Below are positions 52,143-60,820 of a DNA stretch of 62,203 bases, in pieces. Within the stretch, counting starts at the first letter, position 1; each line of letters begins with the position of its first letter. Under the pieces are notes generated by a model, which was not told where the DNA came from, did not search any database, and was given only the letters and a program-made list of their open reading frames with translations. The stretch comes from an uncultured Acetatifactor sp. (GTDB lineage: Bacteria > Bacillota > Clostridia > Lachnospirales > Lachnospiraceae): assembly GCA_934436435.1 (NCBI GenBank), contig CAKSAN010000018.1, positions 1-62,203 of the forward strand, read 5' to 3'. The position numbers and the translations under genes were made by a program.

Positions 52143-53213
52143 ATGAGAAAAATATTACAGATCAGGGACCAACAACAGAATAGCCGTATCACCTTGATCC
52201 TCTGGCTGCTGTTGGGAGGCCTGTCATTCGGCATTATGCTCTGGGTCGCAGCCCATAAGACCGTAGTGATCTCTTCTTTAAGTCAGGAGCAGGGAGGACT
52301 GGTCACGGAGAACCAGGCGGAGCGGGCTCATGAAATGCAGCTGACTATGACAGAAGACCGGAAAGCAGACAGGGAGATCTGTATTCCTCTGGAGGCCGGT
52401 ACCAAAGCGGAAAACGTAGTGGTGGAAAATCATTACATGGAGAAGGAACTCTGGATCTATGTACAGAATGGCAGAAAAGCATTCTACCGGGAACATCAGC
52501 TGACAGGAGATTTCAGTCTGGTGGAAAACGGCATCTGTGAAGCACAGAATGAAGGCGTATTGCTTCGTCTGTCCATGAAAGAGATTCTGGAATATCACAA
52601 TACTCTGGAAGAAGGTACTCTGAGGATCGATTTCGTTAATCCCAGAGAGAATTATGACAGGATTGTGGTGTTGGATCCTGTGGGAGGCGGAAGTGAAAAG
52701 GGCGTGACGGCATCCGGATGTGAGGAGAAGGCCATTGCTCTTGAAGTGGCCAGACAGACCGCCCAATTAATGGAAGGGAGCAAGGTAAAAGTATATCTTA
52801 CCCGCACCGAGGATGCAGATGTGGCGCAGGAAGCAAGGCGCAGCTTTGCCGACTGGGTGGATGCGGATCTGTATCTGGAGATCGGATTGTCGGCGGATTA
52901 TGAGGACGACAGCATTTATGGCATCCGGGCGGAATACAATGACCAATATTATCTTCCGGATTTCGGAAATGTACAATGGGCGGACTGCGTGACCAGACAG
53001 GTTACGGTGGCAGCAAGCAACAGAGCTATCGGACTTTTTCCGGCAGCGGAAGAAGATGTCCTGTGGCAGTTGAAGATCCCGGCGGCCAGAATTTCTCTCG
53101 GATATGTGACGAACAGCAGTGAGAGACAACTGTTAGAACAGGAAAGTTACCAAAAAAAGCTTGCGGAAGGTATTGCAGAAGCCATTTCCGTGGTTTATAC
53201 TAATACGCAATGA
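52143..53213 (+). CDS. Degenerate Amidase_3-like membrane protein (probable pseudoenzyme)
   Basis: A 356-residue protein. A membrane helix (about 16-36) anchors a linker domain, and from residue 172 the order of motifs follows N-acetylmuramoyl-L-alanine amidases. The zinc and catalytic residues are altered: DPGHGG is DPVGGG (178-183, His replaced by Gly), the SIHxN His is Gly in EIGLSA (about 248), and the late vElGF Glu is Ser in ISLGYVTNSS. The Glu of EEKAIAL is kept. It is probably a non-catalytic peptidoglycan binder or regulator. Co-transcribed with the methyltransferase gene and rdgB. Confidence 0.8.
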   Translation: MRKILQIRDQQQNSRITLILWLLLGGLSFGIMLWVAAHKTVVISSLSQEQGGLVTENQAERAHEMQLTMTEDRKADREICIPLEAGTKAENVVVENHYMEKELWIYVQNGRKAFYREHQLTGDFSLVENGICEAQNEGVLLRLSMKEILEYHNTLEEGTLRIDFVNPRENYDRIVVLDPVGGGSEKGVTASGCEEKAIALEVARQTAQLMEGSKVKVYLTRTEDADVAQEARRSFADWVDADLYLEIGLSADYEDDSIYGIRAEYNDQYYLPDFGNVQWADCVTRQVTVAASNRAIGLFPAAEEDVLWQLKIPAARISLGYVTNSSERQLLEQESYQKKLAEGIAEAISVVYTNTQ

Positions 53214-53248
53214 TGAATATATAAGAACGGAAAGGTACGAGGATTATA

Positions 53249-53860
53249 ATGCAGGGAAGAATCGTATTTGCGACCGGCAATGCCGGCAAGATCAAAGAGA
53301 TCCGCATGATCATGGAAGATACCGGCCTGGATGTCGTATCCATGAAGGATGCGGGGATCAAAGCAGACATTGAAGAGAATGGCAGGACCTATGAGGAAAA
53401 TGCACTGATCAAGGCCCGTGCGGTAGCTGCTTTCACGAAAGATATCGTGATGGCGGACGACTCCGGACTGGAGATCGATGCGTTGAATAAGGAGCCGGGA
53501 ATCTATTCCGCCAGATATCTGGGAGAAGATACCCCCTATTCCATTAAAAATGCGAATCTGATCCAGCGACTGGAAGGGGTGCCGGAGGAAAAGCGTACCG
53601 CCAGGTTCGTCTGTGCCATTGCGGCAGTGCTTCCGGATGGCAGAGAGCTTACCACCAAAGCCACGATTGAAGGCCGGATCGGATACGGGGAGAAGGGGAC
53701 GAATGGCTTCGGCTATGACCCTATTTTCTATGTACCGGAATTCGGCAGGACGACGGCAGAGTTGACAGAAGAAGAGAAGAACCAGGTCAGTCACAGAGGT
53801 AAGGCTCTGGAACTGATGAAAGAGGAACTGAGGAAATATGAAGATACTGATCGTAAGTGA
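53249..53860 (+). CDS. rdgB: XTP/dITP diphosphatase (HAM1/RdgB)
   Basis: A 203-residue house-cleaning enzyme that hydrolyses non-canonical purine NTPs such as dITP and XTP to monophosphates. Diagnostic segments are FATGNAGKIKEI, ADDSGLEIDALN, GIYSARY, the GTNGFGYDPIFYVPE loop and SHRGKALELM. Length fits. GAGGA precedes the ATG. The next gene overlaps its end by 23 bp, a coupling of RdgB with a YfcE-type phosphodiesterase that is common in Bacillota. Confidence 0.96.
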   Translation: MQGRIVFATGNAGKIKEIRMIMEDTGLDVVSMKDAGIKADIEENGRTYEENALIKARAVAAFTKDIVMADDSGLEIDALNKEPGIYSARYLGEDTPYSIKNANLIQRLEGVPEEKRTARFVCAIAAVLPDGRELTTKATIEGRIGYGEKGTNGFGYDPIFYVPEFGRTTAELTEEEKNQVSHRGKALELMKEELRKYEDTDRK

Positions 53861-54320
53861 TACCCATAAAAGAAATGAGAATTACTTCAAGGTACTGGAG
53901 ATGCATCACCCGGATATGGTGATCCATTGCGGAGATGCGGAGGGCAGCGAGTATGCACTTTCCACCGCTGCGGAATGCCCGGTCTATATTGTCCTGGGCA
54001 ATAATGACTTTTTCTCCGATCTTCCCAGAGAGATCACACTGGATATCGGTCCCTATAAGGTATGGGTGACCCACGGACACAACTATTATGTATCCATGGG
54101 AAACGAGACTATTAAAAAGGAAGCCATTGACCGGGGGGTGGACATTGTACTGTACGGACATACCCATCGCCCGGTGATCGACATGGATGACGATATTATC
54201 GCCGTGAATCCCGGAAGCCTGTCTTACCCACGGCAGGAGGGGCGTCAACCGTCCTATGCGATCATGGAGATCGACAGAGAGGAAAAAGTACACTTTACCA
54301 TTGCGTACTTGCGCCGGTAG
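53838..54320 (+). CDS. YfcE-family metallophosphoesterase
   Basis: A 160-residue calcineurin-like phosphodiesterase. Metal-binding motifs are in order: SDTHKRNEN (D-x-H), IHCGDAEGSE (GD), VLGNNDFF (GNND) and VTHGHNYYV with GHTHRPVI. It hydrolyses phosphodiesters in the cytoplasm; the natural substrate is not known for most members. GAGG lies 7 bases before the ATG inside rdgB. The tRNA cluster begins about 85 bp later. Confidence 0.94.
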   Translation: MKILIVSDTHKRNENYFKVLEMHHPDMVIHCGDAEGSEYALSTAAECPVYIVLGNNDFFSDLPREITLDIGPYKVWVTHGHNYYVSMGNETIKKEAIDRGVDIVLYGHTHRPVIDMDDDIIAVNPGSLSYPRQEGRQPSYAIMEIDREEKVHFTIAYLRR

Positions 54321-54337
54321 TTCCCTAAACTTCTCTC

Positions 54338-54367
54338 TTGACAGACAGAAATTTTCTGGGGTATAAT
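54338..54367 (+). promoter_or_regulatory. Promoter of the five-tRNA cluster
   Basis: TTGACA (54338-54343) and TATAAT (54362-54367) are 18 bp apart. The spacer contains CAGAAA-T-TTTCTG, a perfect dyad. Confidence 0.75.
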
Positions 54368-54405
54368 AACATCTGCGTTGTCGGAAAACGATGACAATGC
54401 AGTCG

Positions 54406-54480
54406 CGGGGTGTGGCTCAGCTTGGCTAGAGCACCTGGTTTGGGACCAGGGGGTCGCAGGTTCGAATCCTGTCACCCCGA
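54406..54480 (+). tRNA. tRNA-Pro (anticodon TGG)
   Basis: A 75-nt cloverleaf. Acceptor CGGGGTG with CACCCCG; anticodon stem CCTGG/CCAGG with loop TTTGGGA and anticodon TGG; T-arm AGGTTCGAATCCT. Discriminator A, no encoded CCA. First gene of the cluster. Confidence 0.96.
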
Positions 54481-54599
54481 TTTGTAACGGCGGTTTTGTA
54501 GTTATTTTTCAAAAAATTGATACAAAACTGTTGACAAATGATGTCGGATAAGTTACAATATGCTTCGTCGGTTTACTAATACTGTCAACTGATGGATAT

Positions 54600-54673
<74 letters not shown>

Positions 54674-54713
54674 TTTGAGATAAGGAGGGCTTTTGACCAT
54701 CACTGTCTCGCAT

Positions 54714-54788
54714 GGTGGGTATAGCGCAGTTGGTTAGCGCGCCAGATTGTGGCTCTGGAGGCCAAGGGTTCGAATCCCTTTATCCACC
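54714..54788 (+). tRNA. tRNA-His (anticodon GTG)
   Basis: A 75-nt gene that includes the extra 5' G (G-1, position 54714), which pairs with C73. Acceptor GTGGGTA with TATCCAC; anticodon loop TTGTGGC with GTG; T-arm GGGTTCGAATCCC. Confidence 0.95.
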
Positions 54789-54836
54789 CTTTTTATGAGT
54801 GAAGTGTCGTAATGGCACGCTTGGTGTCATATTTAT

Positions 54837-54908
54837 AGGGCTATCGCCAAGCGGTAAGGCACAGCACTTTGACTGCTGCATTCGCTGGTTCGAATCCAGC
54901 TAGCCCTG
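54837..54908 (+). tRNA. tRNA-Gln (anticodon TTG)
   Basis: A 72-nt cloverleaf. Acceptor AGGGCTA with TAGCCCT; anticodon stem CAGCA/TGCTG with loop CTTTGAC and anticodon TTG; T-arm TGGTTCGAATCCA. The first base pair is A-T, weak as usual for tRNA-Gln; discriminator G. Confidence 0.94.
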
Positions 54909-54917
54909 TTTTATTAT

Positions 54918-54990
54918 GGGGTATTAGCTCAGTCGGTAGAGCACTTGACTTTTAATCAAGTTGTCGGGGGTTCGAATCCCCCATGCCTCA
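54918..54990 (+). tRNA. tRNA-Lys (anticodon TTT)
   Basis: A 73-nt cloverleaf. Acceptor GGGGTAT with ATGCCTC (two G-T pairs); anticodon stem CTTGA/TCAAG with loop CTTTTAA and anticodon TTT; T-arm GGGGTTCGAATCCCC. Its last 15 bases begin a 34-bp direct repeat. Confidence 0.95.
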
Positions 54991-55072
54991 CTAAGTGTTG
55001 TGATATCCTGATTTGGGGATTCGAACCCCCTGGTCGAGATCCCCCATGCCTCACTAAGTGTTGTGATATCCT
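54976..55072 (+). repeat. 34-bp direct repeat containing the tRNA-Lys 3' end
   Basis: The 34 bp at 54976-55009 (the tRNA 3' end starting ATCCCCCATGCCTCA, then 19 bp of flank) recur exactly at 55039-55072, a 63-bp offset. The 29 bp between them contain GGGGATTCGAACCCCC, the reverse complement of the T-arm. This is the form expected of an attachment-site duplication left by an integrative element, or of a small tandem duplication. Confidence 0.88.
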
Positions 55073-55090
55073 ACTATATGTCCACTTTTT

Positions 55091-55116
55091 AAAACCCCAT
55101 CAGGGGCTTTTTTTTT
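55091..55116 (+). terminator. Terminator of the tRNA cluster
   Basis: AAAACCCC-ATCA-GGGG with a single bulged C, followed by nine T. It lies 18 bp before the MATE start codon. Confidence 0.85.
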
Positions 55117-55133
55117 GCGGGAAAGGAGTTATT

Positions 55134-56513
55134 ATGCCAACCAAAGAAAACAAGATGGGCGTGATGCCCATAGATAAACTACTGATCTCTATGTCATTGC
55201 CCATGATGATCTCCATGCTGGTACAGGCCCTGTATAATATTGTGGATAGCATCTTTGTATCCCGGATCAACGAATATGCCCTGAGGGCAGTTTCTTTGGC
55301 CTTTCCGATTCAGAGCCTGATGATTGCCGTGGCGGTGGGCACTGCGGTGGGTATCAATGCCTTTTTGTCCAGAACTCTGGGAGAGAAGGATTTTGAGAAA
55401 GCCAATATTATTGCCAGAAACGGCATTTTTATCGCAATCGCCAGCTATCTTGCCTTTGCGGTGATCGGTGCACTGGTGAGCGGACCGTTTTTTGCCAGCC
55501 AGACGGAGGTGCCGGAAGTGCGGGAATACGGGGTGACCTACCTGACCATCTGCTGTGTGGCCGGAATAGGAATTTTCCTACAGACCACTTTTGAGCGGTT
55601 GCTGCAGGCTACCGGTAAGACCCTCTATACCATGCTCACACAGGGAATCGGTGCGATCATTAATATCTTTCTCGATCCGATTCTGATCTTCGGCTATTTC
55701 GGTCTGCCCCGGATGGGAATTGCCGGTGCCGCAGTGGCTACGGTCATCGGACAGATCATTGCCGCAATGCTTGCACTGGTATTTAATCTGAAATTTAATA
55801 AAGAACTGAATATTTCCATGAAGGGCTTCCGCCCCAATGGGCGTCTCATAGCACAGATCTATAAGGTAGGAGCTCCCTCCATCGTGGTACAGGCCATCGG
55901 CTCGCTGATGACCTACGGAATGAACCTGATCCTGGCGGCCTTCGGCTCCGCCCAGACGGTGTTTGGCATTTACTTTAAACTGCAGAGCTTTGTGTTTATG
56001 CCGGTCTTCGGACTGAACAACGGTATGGTTCCCATCATTGCTTACAATTACGGTGCGGGACACAGAGACCGTGTTATTAAGACGATTAAACATAGTGTGG
56101 CTTACGGTGTAGGCATTATGTGTGTAGGACTGATCGTAATGCATATTTTCCCGGCGGAACTGATGCGGCTCTTTGACGCGGAGGAAAGCCTGATCGCCAT
56201 CGGCGTCCCTGCACTGGAGACCATTTCCTTAAGCTTTGTGTTTGCAGGCTTCTGTATCGTGGTGGGAAGCGTATTCCAGGCGCTGGGCAACGGGGTCTAC
56301 AGTATGATCGTGTCTGTAGCCAGACAGATGTGTGTGCTGCTTCCGGTGGCAAAATTGTTATCCTTAAGCGGTGAGGTGACATTGATCTGGTGGGCATTCC
56401 CCATTGCGGAACTGGCCAGCCTGCTCTTAAGTACCTATTTCCTGATAAGGATCTATAAAAAGGTGATCCGCCATATCGGGGAGGCACTGCCAACGAAAGA
56501 AATCATGGATTAA
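55134..56513 (+). CDS. MATE-family efflux protein
   Basis: A 459-residue exporter with about twelve membrane helices and two MatE repeats (MGVMPIDKLLISMSLPMMIS and IYKVGAPSIVVQAIGSLM, each shortened here). It is a Na+ or H+ coupled exporter of unknown substrate, similar in type to the protein at 44157. The ATG at 55134 follows AAAGGAG. The open frame continues upstream into the tRNA-Lys repeat, but that part is not a real N-terminus. The tRNA terminator sits right before it, so expression may depend on read-through or a weak promoter inside the repeat. Confidence 0.92.
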   Translation: MPTKENKMGVMPIDKLLISMSLPMMISMLVQALYNIVDSIFVSRINEYALRAVSLAFPIQSLMIAVAVGTAVGINAFLSRTLGEKDFEKANIIARNGIFIAIASYLAFAVIGALVSGPFFASQTEVPEVREYGVTYLTICCVAGIGIFLQTTFERLLQATGKTLYTMLTQGIGAIINIFLDPILIFGYFGLPRMGIAGAAVATVIGQIIAAMLALVFNLKFNKELNISMKGFRPNGRLIAQIYKVGAPSIVVQAIGSLMTYGMNLILAAFGSAQTVFGIYFKLQSFVFMPVFGLNNGMVPIIAYNYGAGHRDRVIKTIKHSVAYGVGIMCVGLIVMHIFPAELMRLFDAEESLIAIGVPALETISLSFVFAGFCIVVGSVFQALGNGVYSMIVSVARQMCVLLPVAKLLSLSGEVTLIWWAFPIAELASLLLSTYFLIRIYKKVIRHIGEALPTKEIMD

Positions 56514-56547
56514 ATAAGAAAAATAGAAACAGAAGCGGCGGGGATGC

Positions 56548-56577
56548 TTGACAAGCGAAAGGAATGCAGAGTATAAT
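56548..56577 (+). promoter_or_regulatory. Promoter of tRNA-Leu/tRNA-Val
   Basis: TTGACA (56548-56553) and TATAAT (56572-56577), both full consensus, 18 bp apart. Confidence 0.8.
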
Positions 56578-56633
56578 TATCTATGGTCCTTTGGCAGAGA
56601 GCATTCCCGTTTGTCAAGGTTTTAAGCTGATCG

Positions 56634-56715
56634 GCGGATATGGCGGAATTGGCAGACGCGATAGATTTAGGTTCTATTGTCAACAGACGTGCAGGTTCAA
56701 GTCCTGTTATCCGCA
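56634..56715 (+). tRNA. tRNA-Leu (anticodon TAG)
   Basis: An 82-nt class II tRNA. Acceptor GCGGATA with TATCCGC; anticodon stem ATAGA/TCTAT with loop TTTAGGT and anticodon TAG; a short variable arm; T-arm AGGTTCAAGTCCT. Discriminator A. Confidence 0.95.
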
Positions 56716-56727
56716 TTGCGTATTTTC

Positions 56728-56801
56728 GGAAGCATAGCTCAGCCGGGATGAGCGTTCGCCTCACACGCGAAAGGTCAGGGGTTCGAGCCCCCTTGCTTCC
56801 A
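56728..56801 (+). tRNA. tRNA-Val (anticodon CAC)
   Basis: A 74-nt cloverleaf. Acceptor GGAAGCA with TGCTTCC; anticodon stem TTCGC/GCGAA with loop CTCACAC and anticodon CAC; T-arm GGGGTTCGAGCCCC. It shares the transcript with tRNA-Leu. Confidence 0.94.
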
Positions 56802-56805
56802 CTCG

Positions 56806-56853
56806 AAATAACTATTCAGAGTTCATGACAAAGGACTGAATAGTTATTTTTTT
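56806..56853 (+). terminator. Terminator of the tRNA-Leu/Val unit
   Basis: AAATAACTATTCAG (56806-56819) pairs perfectly with CTGAATAGTTATTT (56836-56849), followed by TTTT. Confidence 0.92.
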
Positions 56854-56889
56854 AATCAAAGAGCTTATATTTGAGAAAGAGGAAAAGTC

Positions 56890-57828
56890 ATGGAAATCGT
56901 AATTCAAATCGCGCTGCTGGCTATCGGCTTTGCCATGCTGATGAAGGGTGCTGACTGGTTCGTAGAAGGGGCTTCGGGGGTAGCGGACAAGCTGGGGATC
57001 CCCCTGATCGTCATCGGACTTACCATTGCAGCCATGGGAACTTCCCTTCCGGAAGCGGCGGTCAGCATCTCCGCAGCCATCAGAGGAAGTGCGGGTATCA
57101 CCATCGGCAATATCGTGGGAAGCAACATTATGAACGTTCTGGTGATCCTGGGTCTCACCGGTGTGATCCGCAGGGTATCGGTACAGAAGACCACGATCCG
57201 TTATGAGATCCCCTTTACTATCGTAATTACGATCCTGTTGGCAGCTATGGGACTCTATGACCAGAAGATCGGTCGGCTGGAAGGCGTGGTTCTGTGGGCG
57301 TGCATGATTCTGTATCTGGGGTATCTGTACTGGCTGACGAAGCACGGCGTTCCTCTGGAGGATATGCCTGAAGTGGACAAGAAGGAGCCACTGTGGAAAA
57401 TGCTTCTGATGATCGTTGTAGGTATTGTTATGATCGTCTGGGGAAGTGATATTTCCGTGGATGCGGCAACGGAACTGGCCAAAATGTTTGGCATGAGCGA
57501 ACGACTGATCGGTCTGACCATTGTGGCTTTCGGAACTTCGCTTCCGGAGCTGGTGACCAGTGTGACCGCCGCCATCAAGGGCAAGGCGGATCTGGCGGTG
57601 GGCAATATCGTCGGCAGTAATATTTTCAATATTCTGTTCGTGGTAGGTACGACGGCACTGATCACGCCGGTTGTCTACAGCAGTGATTTTATGGTGGACT
57701 CTCTGGTAGCCATCGGCACCATGGTTCTGTTGTTAATATGTGTTGTCCGGAAAAAAGAACTGGGAAGAACGGCCGGAATCGTAATGCTTGCGGCATATGC
57801 AGGATATTTCGTATATCTCCTGCGGTAA
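56890..57828 (+). CDS. Calcium/sodium exchanger (CaCA family, YrbG-like)
   Basis: A 312-residue membrane protein of about ten helices made of two inverted repeats. Each holds the alpha-repeat motifs: AMGTSLPEAAVSISA with GNIVGSNIMN, and AFGTSLPELVTSVTA with GNIVGSNIFN. These acidic sites coordinate the exchanged cation. It probably extrudes Ca2+ against Na+ or H+. GAGGAAAAG precedes the ATG. It may share a transcript with malQ (57-bp gap), although their functions are unrelated. Confidence 0.94.
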   Translation: MEIVIQIALLAIGFAMLMKGADWFVEGASGVADKLGIPLIVIGLTIAAMGTSLPEAAVSISAAIRGSAGITIGNIVGSNIMNVLVILGLTGVIRRVSVQKTTIRYEIPFTIVITILLAAMGLYDQKIGRLEGVVLWACMILYLGYLYWLTKHGVPLEDMPEVDKKEPLWKMLLMIVVGIVMIVWGSDISVDAATELAKMFGMSERLIGLTIVAFGTSLPELVTSVTAAIKGKADLAVGNIVGSNIFNILFVVGTTALITPVVYSSDFMVDSLVAIGTMVLLLICVVRKKELGRTAGIVMLAAYAGYFVYLLR

Positions 57829-57885
57829 CAATAAACAGAGCACCGTGTACAGCAACAAACACGAAAATTAAGGAATACAAAAGCA

Positions 57886-59394
57886 ATGAAGAAAAATGTG
57901 AGAAAACAGGGAATTCTGCTGCCGATATCCAGCATTCCCTCAGCCTACGGTATCGGAACATTCGGTAAGGAAAGCTATCGCTTTGTGGATTTTCTGGAAA
58001 AATCCGGCAACAGACTGTGGCAGATCCTGCCTCTGGGACCTACCGGCTACGGAGATTCTCCGTACCAGTCTTTTTCCACCTTTGCGGGGAACCCTTACTA
58101 CATTGATCTGGAGCTTTTGATCGAAGATGGTTATCTGACGAAGGAGATCTGCGACAGCTATGATTTCGGAGACAACGAGCATTATGTCGATTATGAGAAA
58201 ATCTATCTGTCCCGGTTCAAAGTCCTGAAGACCGCTTTTGACAATGCGAGAAAACAGGGTCTTACCGAGACCGCAGAGTATCAGAAATTTGTGACGGAGA
58301 ATGCTTACTGGCTGGATGATTATGCTCTGTACATGGCAGTGAAAAATGCTTTCGGCGGTGTGTGCTTTATGGAATGGGACGAGGATATCCGCCTCAGAAA
58401 AGCAGCGGCACTCCGCAAGTACCGCAAGAAGCTGTCGGAAGAGATTGCATTTTACTGTTTCCAACAGTATCTGTTCGCAAAACAGTGGAAAGAACTGAAG
58501 GCCTACGCCAATAAGAAGGGCATTGAGATCGTAGGAGATATTCCTATTTACGTGGCTTTTGACAGTGCCGATACCTGGGCAAATCCCAAGCTGTTCCAGC
58601 TGGACAAGGAAGGCCGGCCCATAGGTGTGGCTGGATGCCCGCCGGATTGTTTCTCGGAGACCGGACAGTTATGGGGCAATCCCCTCTATGACTGGAAGTA
58701 TCATAAGAAGACCGGTTACGAATGGTGGATGCAGCGGATCGCCTACTGCTACCAGCTGTATGATGTGCTTCGTATCGATCATTTCCGAGGCTTTGATGAA
58801 TACTGGTTCGTGCCTTACGGCGACCCTACGGCGCAGAACGGTCACTGGGAGAAGGGACCGGGATACGAACTGTTTGACGTCATGAAGAAGAAACTGGGCA
58901 AGAAGAAAGTAATCGCAGAGGATCTGGGATTTTTGACCCCCAGCGTGATCCGTCTGGTGAAGAAGACCGGATATCCCGGTATGAAGATCTTGCAGTTTGC
59001 TTTTGATGCCGGAAATGACAGTGAATACCTGCCCCACAATTATGACAAGAACTGCGTGGTCTATACCGGAACCCACGATAATGACACTACGGTGGGCTTT
59101 TTACAGAATATGCCGGAAAAGGACCGGAAGTTTGCGAAGAAATATCTGGGACAGAATAAGGACAAAAAGCTTTGCTTTGAGATCATCCGGGCGGCATTGT
59201 CCAGCTGCGCGGACACTGCCATCATCCCCATGCAGGATTACCTGGAGCTGGACGGCAGTGCCCGGATCAATATTCCCTCCACGCTGGGATGCAACTGGAA
59301 ATGGCGCATGGATAAGGATACACTGGATCCGAAGCTGGCGAAGAAGATTCATAAGATGGCAAAATTATACGGACGCCTGAAAAAAGAATCGTAA
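57886..59394 (+). CDS. malQ: 4-alpha-glucanotransferase (amylomaltase)
   Basis: A 502-residue GH77 enzyme that transfers maltosyl and longer glucans between chains during maltodextrin and glycogen metabolism. Motifs: GNPYYIDLELL near the start, the nucleophile Asp in RIDHFRGF, the acid/base Glu in VIAEDLGF and the third acid in GTHDNDT. No signal peptide, hence cytoplasmic. Length is typical. No other starch-use genes are adjacent. It converges on the allantoinase-like gene with a 19-bp gap and no clear terminator. Confidence 0.96.
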   Translation: MKKNVRKQGILLPISSIPSAYGIGTFGKESYRFVDFLEKSGNRLWQILPLGPTGYGDSPYQSFSTFAGNPYYIDLELLIEDGYLTKEICDSYDFGDNEHYVDYEKIYLSRFKVLKTAFDNARKQGLTETAEYQKFVTENAYWLDDYALYMAVKNAFGGVCFMEWDEDIRLRKAAALRKYRKKLSEEIAFYCFQQYLFAKQWKELKAYANKKGIEIVGDIPIYVAFDSADTWANPKLFQLDKEGRPIGVAGCPPDCFSETGQLWGNPLYDWKYHKKTGYEWWMQRIAYCYQLYDVLRIDHFRGFDEYWFVPYGDPTAQNGHWEKGPGYELFDVMKKKLGKKKVIAEDLGFLTPSVIRLVKKTGYPGMKILQFAFDAGNDSEYLPHNYDKNCVVYTGTHDNDTTVGFLQNMPEKDRKFAKKYLGQNKDKKLCFEIIRAALSSCADTAIIPMQDYLELDGSARINIPSTLGCNWKWRMDKDTLDPKLAKKIHKMAKLYGRLKKES

Positions 59395-59413
59395 AAAATC
59401 GTAATCGGCAATC

Positions 59414-60820
59414 TTACAGTTGATTTACTTTACGCTTTACCAGCTTGCCCCAACCTTTGCAGTCGGGATCCACGACACCATGATCCATTACGATACGCCC
59501 TCTGCTGATGGTATAGAGAAGAGTGCAATTTACATTCCATCCGTCATAGGTGTAAGCTATGTCTTTGGAATGAGAGTAGCTGTCTTCCTTGTGAAGGGTA
59601 TGCTTCTTGGTATTGAATATTACAATATCCGCATCAGAACCGATCGTCAGGGATCCCTTCCGGGGATAAAGTTCAAAGCATTTGGCCGGATTTACGCAGA
59701 GGAGATCCAGGGCACGCTCTAAGGAAAGCTTTCCTTTTACCGCACAGTCGATGATCAGGGGAAAGCGGGTGTCGATCCCGGGAAAGCCGGCGGGGACTTT
59801 GAAAATATCATCGGGAGAGGCTTCCTTTTCCGATAAAAGATAGGGAGCATGATCACTGCCGATAAAGTCCACGCTGCCATCATTAATATATTTCCAAAGC
59901 TGTTCCACCAGCTCCCGCTTTCTGAGAGGAGGATTGCACTTGGCAAAGGGGCCAAGCTTCTCCAGTGCAGTTTCATCCAGAAGAAGATAGTGGGGACAGG
60001 TTTCCAACAGTACCGGCAAATGTTCCTTTTTGGCCCGGGAGATCGCCTCCATAGCCTCCGGTGTGGAGACATGGACAAATTCTGCGGAGGCACCGGTCTC
60101 TTTTGCAATTCGGAGAATCTTTTCCACAGCCAGAACTTCCGTTATGGGGGGTCTGGATTCTGCATGACAGAGGGGGGTGGTCTGATGGGCAGCCCGCATC
60201 TCTTTTATGTTGGCATTGATCATTTCATTATCTTCGCAGTGTACCGCAATGGGAAGACCTGTCTTTGCTACTTCCCGGAATCCCTTGAGAACATCTGAAT
60301 TTTCGGGCATGGTAAGACCGGCGAATTCATCCTCCCGGCCTTCGGGGGCTATCTGGAGGAAGGTCTTATAGGCAACGATCCCTTCTTTGGAGAGAGCGGT
60401 GATGTCAGACAGGTGATCGGCACCGGCAGCTCCGTAAAAGGCATAATCCACGAGGGACTGGGGATCAGCCACTTCAATGCGGTGATCCAGAATTGCCTTA
60501 TTATGCTGAGGCGGCGAGGAAATAGGGTGTTCCAGGACCAGGGTAACGCCTCCGGCAGCTGCGGCCATGGAACCGGTGAAAAAGGTTTCTCTTTCGGAGT
60601 GACCGGGATCACGAAAATGAACATGGGTGTCGATGGAGCCGGGAGCTACATAACATCCTGCAGCGGAAATCGTCCGTAGAGCGGAAGACAGGGTTCCGGG
60701 AGAGGAAAGTGATGCGATCTTTCCGTCTTTCACGCCGATATCCAGTTGCTGAAAACGTCCGTCCAGGTAGACCAGACCATCTGTAATACATAAATCATAA
60801 GATTCTTTTGTAGGACTCAT
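59414..60820 (-). CDS. Allantoinase/dihydroorotase-family amidohydrolase
   Basis: A 468-residue cyclic amidohydrolase. The metal site is visible: DTHVHFRDPG, the Lys to be carbamylated in IVAYKTFLQIAP, the later His in AVHCEDNEM and EFVHVSTPEA, and GSDHAPY. These proteins open a cyclic amide such as allantoin, dihydroorotate or a hydantoin. The next gene upstream is an allantoate amidohydrolase-like enzyme, so allantoin breakdown is the best guess, with dihydropyrimidine or hydantoin use as alternatives. Its ATG directly follows the upstream stop codon, and the AAAGGAGG site lies inside the upstream coding end. Confidence 0.88.
   Translation of the reverse strand: MSPTKESYDLCITDGLVYLDGRFQQLDIGVKDGKIASLSSPGTLSSALRTISAAGCYVAPGSIDTHVHFRDPGHSERETFFTGSMAAAAGGVTLVLEHPISSPPQHNKAILDHRIEVADPQSLVDYAFYGAAGADHLSDITALSKEGIVAYKTFLQIAPEGREDEFAGLTMPENSDVLKGFREVAKTGLPIAVHCEDNEMINANIKEMRAAHQTTPLCHAESRPPITEVLAVEKILRIAKETGASAEFVHVSTPEAMEAISRAKKEHLPVLLETCPHYLLLDETALEKLGPFAKCNPPLRKRELVEQLWKYINDGSVDFIGSDHAPYLLSEKEASPDDIFKVPAGFPGIDTRFPLIIDCAVKGKLSLERALDLLCVNPAKCFELYPRKGSLTIGSDADIVIFNTKKHTLHKEDSYSHSKDIAYTYDGWNVNCTLLYTISRGRIVMDHGVVDPDCKGWGKLVKRKVNQL

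Noticed and set aside
54945..55133. Cys/Pro-rich N-terminal extension of the second MATE protein
   Set aside because: This part is translated from tRNA-Lys and its duplicated end; the ribosome site and MATE homology begin at 55134.
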